Shown piece by piece: positions 57,084 to 64,000 of a stretch of 64,000 nucleotides of DNA (within the stretch, counting starts at the first letter, position 1; every line of letters begins with the position of its first letter). A program made the position numbers and the translations under genes. The notes beneath the pieces were generated by a model. That model made no database searches, was not told the DNA's origin, and worked only from the letters and a program-made list of their open reading frames with translations. This DNA comes from Cephalotus follicularis (Eukaryota > Streptophyta > Magnoliopsida > Oxalidales > Cephalotaceae). The DNA is taken from the NCBI GenBank assembly GCA_001972305.1, contig BDDD01002124.1:24786-88785 (forward strand). The letters run 5' to 3'.

Positions 57084-60000
57084 TTGAGGTGCGGGGCACC
57101 CGGTCATTCGGTGAAGGACTGCCCGAAGAGTTCTGCTACAGCGCCTACTGGTCCAGGGAGTAGTAGTGGTGCGGCGGCGGGACCGTCACAGAGGAAGGAC
57201 ACTGGCAAGGGCATCGCAAAAGGTAGAGTTTTTGTACTTGCTCAGACAGAGGTTCCAGAGTCGACTTCTGTTGTTGGAGGTACTCTTTATATATATGGTT
57301 TTTCCACTAGAGTATTGATGGATTATGGAGCATCGCATTCTTTTATATCTGCACATTTTGCATCTTGCTTAGATGTCACCCCTGACTGCATGTCATATAT
57401 ACTTGATGTGAGCACACCGACTGGGACTTGTATGTACACTGACTCGGTATATAGAGGTTGTGAGATGTCTATGGCAGGCAATCCTTTGTATGCAGATTTA
57501 ATAGTGCTACCTATTTGTGACTTCGATGTTATATTGGGGATGGATTTGCTATCAGCACACCGTGATTGTAGCGATTGTTACAATAAAACTGTGGATTTTT
57601 GTCTGCCCGACGGAACGACTTTTCAGTTCAAGGGAGACAAAGGGTTCTCGATACCTATCATATCTTTTATTCGAGCATCGCGATACCTAGACAAGGGATG
57701 CGAGGAATACTTGGCTTATGTGATTGATCGAAGGAAAAAGAAAGGCTTGAGCTTCGAGGAAATTCCAGTTGTGTGCGAATTTCCAGATGTATTTCCTAAT
57801 GACTTGGGATCTTTGCCACCGAAGAGGAATATGGAGTTTGTTATCAATCTTATACCAGGTACAACTCCTATTTCTAAAGCACCATATAGAATGGCTCCTG
57901 CAGAATTGAGGGAACTGAAATTGCAGTTGCAAGATCTGATCGATAAGGGTTTTATTTGACCCAGTGTTTCTCCGTGGGGTGCGCCCGTACTGTTTGTCAA
58001 GAAGAAAGATGGGTCGATGAGGCTCTGCATCGACTACAGAATTTTGAACAAGGCAACTATCAAGAACAAGTATCCTTTACCCCACATCGAGGAACTGTTT
58101 GACCAGTTCCAAGGATCAAGGGTGTTTTCTAAGCTCGATTTGAGATCGGGCTATCACCAGCTGAGAGTAAGGGAAGGAGACATCAAGAAGGCTGCCTTCC
58201 AGAGACGGTATGGTCATTACGAGTTCTTGGTGATGCCGTTTGGTGTTACCAATGCACCGGCAACTTTCATTTCATTGATGAATGACGTATTCTGACCATA
58301 CCTGGATCTGTTTGTTGTGGTTTTTATTGATGACATACTGGTATATTCAAGGAGTGAGGAGGAGCACATTCATCAACTGAGGCTAGTATTGCAGGTTCTC
58401 AGAGAACATCGATTGTACGCCAAGTTCGGCAAGTGTGAGTTCTGGCTTGATCATGTGACCTTTGTTGGTCACATCGTATCTGGAGAAGGCTTGGCGGTGG
58501 ATCCGTCAAAGACTGAAGTGGTGTGGGACTGGCCACAACCGAAGAACATGACGGAGGTGAGCAGTTTCCTTGGACTGGCGGGATATTACAAGAGGTTTAT
58601 CCAGAACTTTTCAAGGATAGCTGAGCCCTTGACTAGACTGACCCAGAAGAAGACCCCTTTGGTCTGGGACGAAGACTGTGAAGCTAGTTTCCGTGTACTG
58701 AAGGATCGGTTAGTTTCTGCTCCTGTCTTGGCATTACCAGATGGTAACGAGGGCTTTGCAGTCTACAGTGATGCATCATGTAAGGGTTTAGGTTGTGTAT
58801 TGATGCAGCGAGGCAAAGTGATTGCATATGCCTCGAGGAAGCTAAATCCGTATGAAGAAAACTACCCGACTCATGACCTTGAACTTGCAGCTATTATATT
58901 CGCCCTTCAGAAGTGGAGGCACTATCTTTATGGGGCGCAGTTTGAGATCTTTACCGATCATAAGAGTTTGACGTACCTGTTTTGTCAGGACACACTGAAC
59001 ATGAGGCAACGCATGTGGGTAGAATTCTTTAACGATTATGATTGCAGTGTTCAGTACCACCCGGGGAAAGCGAACGTGGTCGTTGATGCCTTGAGCCGCA
59101 AGGCTATGGTTGCCAGTGCAATGGTGTCGCAGTGGAAGATGTTAGAAGACTTCCAGGAATGGTCTCCGTTCAATCAGTCACCTGGAGTGTTTATGGCTAG
59201 TATGAGTGCACAACTAGTTTTGCTTGATGAAATAAAGAACGCTCAAGCACACGATCCTGAACTGCGAAAGATTCGAGAGAATCTGGATTCGGAGTTTGAT
59301 TTTCGGGTACATGCCGATGGTGTCTTAAGTTTTCGGGGACGGGTGTGTCTTCCGAATGAACCAGGGTTGAAGAATGAGTTACTTCGTGGGGCTCATAGAT
59401 CTCAGTACAGCATTCACCCTGGTACCACAAAAATGTACCAAGACATGAAGAGGGATTACTGGTGGCATGGTATGAAACGAGTCGCCGAGTATGTGGCAAG
59501 GTGTTTGACTTGCCAGACAGTTAAGGCCGAGCACCAGAGACTGGCATGTTTGCTACATCCTTTACCAATTTCAGAGTGGAAGTGGGAACATGTTACGATG
59601 GATTTTGTTTCGGGTTTTCCTATGACTCGGAACCGTCACAACGTCGTGTGGGTTATCGTGGATAGACTCACCAAATCAGCGCACTTTCTGCCTACACACG
59701 TTACGGATTCTGCAAGCAAGCTAGCTCGTTTGTATGTGAAGGAGATAGTGAGGCTACACGGTGTTCCAGTCAGCATTGTATGTGATAGAGATGCCATCTT
59801 CACTTCCAACTTTTGGAAGAGGTTTCAGACAGCTTTCGGGATGAAGCTGAACCTGAGTACTGCCTTCCACCCTCAGATTGATGGGCAGTCTGAGTGTACC
59901 ATCCAGACCTTAGAGGATATGCTACGGGCTTGCGTTATTGACTTTGCTGGTACATGGGAGGATCACATTCCTCTGATAGAGTTCTCCTATAATAACAGCT

Positions 60001-60638
60001 ATCACTCCAGTATCGGCACGGCACCGTTTGAAGCACTGTATGGGAGGAAGTGCAGATCTCCGGTATGTTGGGATGAGGTCGGGGAGCAACCTTTACTCGG
60101 GACTGAGTTAGTGGAGGAAACCTCAGAAAAGATCAGAATGATAAAAAAGAAGCTGCTTACTGCTCAGAGTCAGCAGAAGAGCTATGCGGACAGTGTCAAG
60201 AGGAGGCCTTTGACCTTCAGTGTGGGCGATCATGTGTTCTTAAATGTCTCACCATGGAAGGGCGTGCAAAGGTTTAGGAAAAAGGGAAAATTATCTCCAC
60301 GCTACATTAGTCCTTTCGAGATTTTTGAGAGAGTTGGGGAGGTAGCCTACCAGCTTGCCTTATCTCCTGCACTGTCAAACGTGCACGACGTCTTCCATGT
60401 ATCTATGCTGAGGAGATATATCCCGTACCTGTCACATGTCTTGGATTGTGATATTGTTTCGGTACGAGATGATCTATCTTGTGAGGAGTTGTCTGTGCGG
60501 ATTCTTGATTGGAAGACGCAGATTTTGAGGAACCGAACCATCTCCATGGTCAAGGTTCAGTGGCAGTTCCACAGACCTGATGAAGCAACTTGGGAACGTG
60601 AGGAAGATATCCGAGAGTGTTACCCGCACTTGTTCTAG
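57084..60638 (+). pseudogene. Element G pol: protease, RT, RNase H, integrase, chromodomain-like tail
   Basis: Nearly intact. The protease has DYGASHSFI near 57321 (Ser/Thr of DSG replaced by Tyr) and VILGMDLL. The RT has [29 protein letters not shown] and FIDDILVYS (58321). RNase H has [14 protein letters not shown] and DHKSLTYLF. The integrase has [35 protein letters not shown] and [10 protein letters not shown], then [11 protein letters not shown]. The tail ends [17 protein letters not shown]. There are only two stops, TGA at 57957 and 58293; the paralogue at 11503-13632 has CGA at both. The long frame 58317-60638 alone is 773 residues. Confidence 0.95.
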
Positions 60639-60670
60639 TTTTGTTTTACATTTCAAGGACGAAATTCCTT

Positions 60671-60684
60671 GAAGGGGGGGTGGA
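60671..60684 (+). promoter_or_regulatory. Polypurine tract of element G
   Basis: GAAGGGGGGGTGGA directly precedes the LTR start TGTAACGCCCGA at 60685. Confidence 0.9.
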
Positions 60685-62815
60685 TGTAACGCCCGAGATT
60701 TTCCTATGTTGTAATTTCACAATTTAATGTGTTTATTTGTGGAATTAATAAAGTGATGGATTTCCTAGGCTTTGATGATGTTTTCCAAACTCTAATAATG
60801 TTAATTTTAGAGTAAAATGTTAAAGGAATGTTAAAAGGGGTAAAACGGCACTGTTTTGAGGAAATGCGTCGACGCCTTTCTAAACACATCGACGTCCTTG
60901 AAGCAAAGGGGCGCACGTAACTGCATGCACATGCACGTCGATGCAGGCAAGGACATCCACGGCCTCACGTAAAAAAGGGAAAAGACGTCGACGTCTTTTA
61001 AGAAGACGTCGATGCGTAAACATCGAATGTCAGGCACGTTACTCTGCTGACAAAATAATGTGCAAGGGGGCACTATCTAGGCATTTTAACATGCAAATTG
61101 TGATGTGTTGAGCATGCATTACGGTGCCCTGCACTGCTAGGACTGAAATGGCAGAAGTGGTAAGGCATGTGAGAGAATGTAATGGCCTTGGCAGCAAAGG
61201 GGAGACACCTGGTGCACCATGCAACCAGGTGTGGGGAAGGTATGAAGAAAAGGGGATTCTGGTGTTGGTGCAGAAGGAAATAAACTTCAACCAACATAAA
61301 ACTCCCTTCTCTACCCAAAACAAACGAAGTGAAAAACGAGAGAAAGGAAAACACAAAAGAAATAGTGAGGAGAGATAAACGTTTCCACCATTGTTGAACT
61401 TGGTTGGAGCTTAGAACTTGGAGCTGGTGGCTTGCAGCAACGGGACAGAACTGGAGGGGCTGCTGTGACCAGTTTGGAACGCAAAGAGGTGGACTTTCCA
61501 ATTCCTAACTTGGAAGAAAAGGTAGGGGAAGCCATAACTATAATCTTGAGATTAATTTTCATGCATGGACTATGATTTTGGTGTATAAATTGTATGAACA
61601 CTGAATTGATTTTGCTCACTGGATTAATGCCATGTTATGCTAGATATGTAATATGTATCTGCATGTTGGTTCCCTGCCTTTATTACATGTTGTTTTGCAT
61701 GTATATGGTTTGAAATGGCTACTGTCTGAGGAAGAAGACGACTGCTACTTGATAAACGTCGACGCCTTTTAATAACATCGACGTCTTTGGGTTATTGCTT
61801 GGCTACTGATGTGAAACAGATCGACGTCTCTTGAAAGACATCAAGGCCTTAGGCTATCTGCTTGGGTTTGACGTATTAGACATCGACGCCTAAGGTTCCT
61901 ACCTTAACGCGTCGATGTCGTAAGCAATACGGTGACGTTTAAAGGTTCCAGACCTTGAGCGTCGATGCGTATAAAATGGACATCGACGTCTTTAAACGGT
62001 AGGAAATGCTGACACTAAGGACTTGGACATCGACGTTGATGGACAAAGACATCGACGCCTTTTAATAGACATCGACGTCTTTTGGAACTGTTTGGAGGTT
62101 TGCTTATTTAACGATGCGAAATGATCCCGATTCCTATTAGGGCGCATTTGAGCATTTGTATGCATTGCATATACACTGTTTACTGCCTGTTTGGTTACTG
62201 TTTGTAAATCGTTTATGATTTCTAAAGTTATGATATTTAGAAATGCATATGTGAACTCGGAATGCGCTATTTTGAGGATGAAAAAATGTATTGGTTAATA
62301 ACGTATCTTCGAACGAACTGGAAAACGATTTACACTACGGAATTGTTCAAAAGTATTTCTACTATTGAAAATACATATTTCAAATATTTATTACCTTCAG
62401 AAATATTTGAAAATGAACTGCCTGTTGTCGATCTAAACGATCACCACTGTACTGTTTACTGTACTATTTACTGTTTGATTCACTGCTTGCTCTGTGAATT
62501 TGCTGTGGTTGTGCTTGAGCCACTGGTTGCATGGCGGAGACTGCCAGCGCCGACTAGTGTTAGGGTTGACCTAGGGGCCAGGAGTTGGCTGGGTGACTCA
62601 CTGTACTGTACTGTTACCTCGCTTGGTTGCCTGGAGTAGGGACCGAAGTGAGAGTGTGCCGTGGGGCCAGGAGTTGGCGGTGTTACACATACTGCCTGCC
62701 TGTTGTGGTCCCTTGTGGACATACTGTGTTGCCTGTTGGTCCTTCTCGGACATTACTGTGCCTGTTGATGTAGCCCTGGCCGGGTTACAACTATACTGCT
62801 CTTGCATACATATAT
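60685..62815 (+). repeat. Right LTR of element G, cut by H
   Basis: Aligns with 49827-51650 but is 307 bp longer over that span because of the palindrome array at 61755-62080. It ends at CATACATATAT, where H begins. A perfect 20-bp palindrome lies at 60980-60999. Confidence 0.9.
61755..62080. repeat. Expanded TCGA-centred palindrome array in G's right LTR
   Basis: Centres near 61760, 61779, 61821, 61841, 61883, 61912, 61962, 61983, 62030, 62052 and 62072. Many steps are close to 21 or 42 bp. The first and last units (CGACGCCTTTTAATA followed by ACATCGACGTCTTT) are almost identical. The left LTR has one such unit. Confidence 0.85.
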
Positions 62816-64000
62816 TGTAACACCCCCCGAACGGCGGGAGTCGTTACGGTTCCTAATCCGAGACTAAACATAACCTATCTTATAACGTGGCTTAATCTTA
62901 TTCCTTTCATCAGATTATTAACTCATATTTTATTCAAAATTGCGTGATGGTCTAAACATAACATATATAAACTAATAAATAGTCTGAAAACTTTATTCAT
63001 AATCTAAAACTTAAACATCATAGTCTGGAAGGTTAAATATAAACCAAAAGCTTAAACATAATTCAAAGTTATAACTAAAAGGCATAATATTGTTCTAATA
63101 GGGGGTCCTCACATGACCATAAAATAACTAAGCAAAAACGGTTCCATCTCCTAAGTGATCTTTATCATAGGTGACATCTCGCTCATCACACATTGCCCTG
63201 ATGTTGTCCCCATATACCTGCCGCATGGAAACAAAAATGCGACTGAGCAAACCTCAGTACGGATATAGAATCATAAAACATAAAACGATAATTTAAAAGA
63301 TAGAAAATACCTGAACCTTTAAATATCATATACCTTATGCATAAAATAAATTAACATTATTTTCAAAAAGCGAAGGTGAGTAGTAATACAATCAATGCAA
63401 AACGAATATCAAATTTTAAAAGCGGTATTAAATTTTCAAAACACAAGCCAAGTTCAAAATCCCAAAACATATTCAAAACGAAAAACAAACAGAGACTTAT
63501 CCGATTTCCAAAATCTCATCTCAGAGATCCAAAGCGCATACACATATGCGTAGTTGCAAGGCCCACATGCCAAACGGAAGGACGTGTATGACACTACACA
63601 ATCGATCCCCGGAATCCGAATCCTTAACATAACAAAAACTAGAGTATACCCATACGCCTCTATCACACATATCGGATCCATAAATCCACCTCATGGGATT
63701 TATTCAAAACATAGAGAGACGCCGTAGTCGAATCACACTGCTACGGAAGTGTCATGTCCCCGTGCCAGGCCTACGACATGCCTATGGTACCTCCATAGGT
63801 AGGAAATATCTCTGTGTATATCTTTATTTCAAAAACATTGCTTTACTTCTAAAAAAAACACATTTTCTAAATATTTTCTGGACATAGTAAAATCATTACA
63901 TAGCATCAACTCATTTATTTTCAACTATAAAGAGATGATCGTATCATATTTCTTAACACATCATAGCATAAGAATAAAGTCAAGAACATTAAAATAGCAA
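62816..64000 (-). repeat. LTR H, E-family, reverse orientation, runs off the window
   Basis: It begins TGTAACACCCCCCGAAC, the reverse complement of an LTR end like E's. Further blocks match E's LTR in reverse: the CTGAG/CTCAG stem-loop region near 63242, ATGCGGCAGG/CCTGCCGCAT near 63220, and TACCATAGGCATG/CATGCCTATGGTACC near 63778. No coding domain is seen before the edge. Confidence 0.8.

Larger units (their letters stand above)
49827..62815 (+). mobile_element. Gypsy element G (Tekay/Del-like), containing solo LTR I
   Basis: Plus strand: LTR (49827-52174), primer site, gag split by LTR I, pol, polypurine tract and right LTR (60685-62815) cut by H. It is the closest relative in the window of C and of the fragment at 11503-13632. 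Internal sequence is complete in domain order but has several stops. Confidence 0.92.

Overview
This window is a block of nested LTR retrotransposons from a flowering-plant nuclear genome. I find no host protein-coding gene, rRNA, tRNA gene or CRISPR array. The plant origin rests on SIRE/Maximus-type and Tork-type Copia elements, Tekay/Del-like Gypsy elements, initiator-tRNA-Met primer sites (TGGTATCAGAG) and very long LTRs (1.3-3.8 kb). The species cannot be named from the sequence.

Layout. Copia element A (minus strand, left edge of window to 28732) is interrupted in its integrase by Copia element B (minus strand, 5964-24485, LTRs of 2450 and 2452 bp, near-perfect 5-bp target duplication). 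B holds a Gypsy pol fragment (11503-13632) lying between two apparently identical 1479-bp copies of B's own integrase region. B also holds a deleted Gypsy element C (15799-20671). A sits inside a Gypsy-type LTR, F, seen at 28733-29582 and 47302-48858. F was hit a second time by Gypsy element D (29583-47296). D's right LTR contains Gypsy element E (36839-47051) at a rearranged junction.

Right of F are an LTR remnant K (48859-49187), the start of an LTR J (49188-49826) and Gypsy element G (49827-62815). G's gag is split by a solo LTR, I (52524-56305), and its right LTR is cut by a minus-strand LTR, H (62816 to the edge), related to E. The order of insertion that follows is K > F > A > B > C, with F > D > E and K > J > G > I and H on other branches.

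Every coding region is a pseudogene. Breaks include stops, frameshifts, a deleted reverse-transcriptase segment and altered catalytic residues. Many stops are TGA or TAG/TAA where a paralogue in this window has CGA or CAG, consistent with decay of methylated cytosines.

The most unusual signal is not a gene. LTRs of both Copia and Gypsy families carry clusters of short palindromes centred on TCGA (usually GTCGAC), typically paired about 20-22 bp apart. Element E has ten copies at an almost fixed 21-bp step; solo LTR I has nine at about 30 bp. A second signal is a stem-loop about 350-400 bp before the LTR end, with an apparent compensatory change between D and F.
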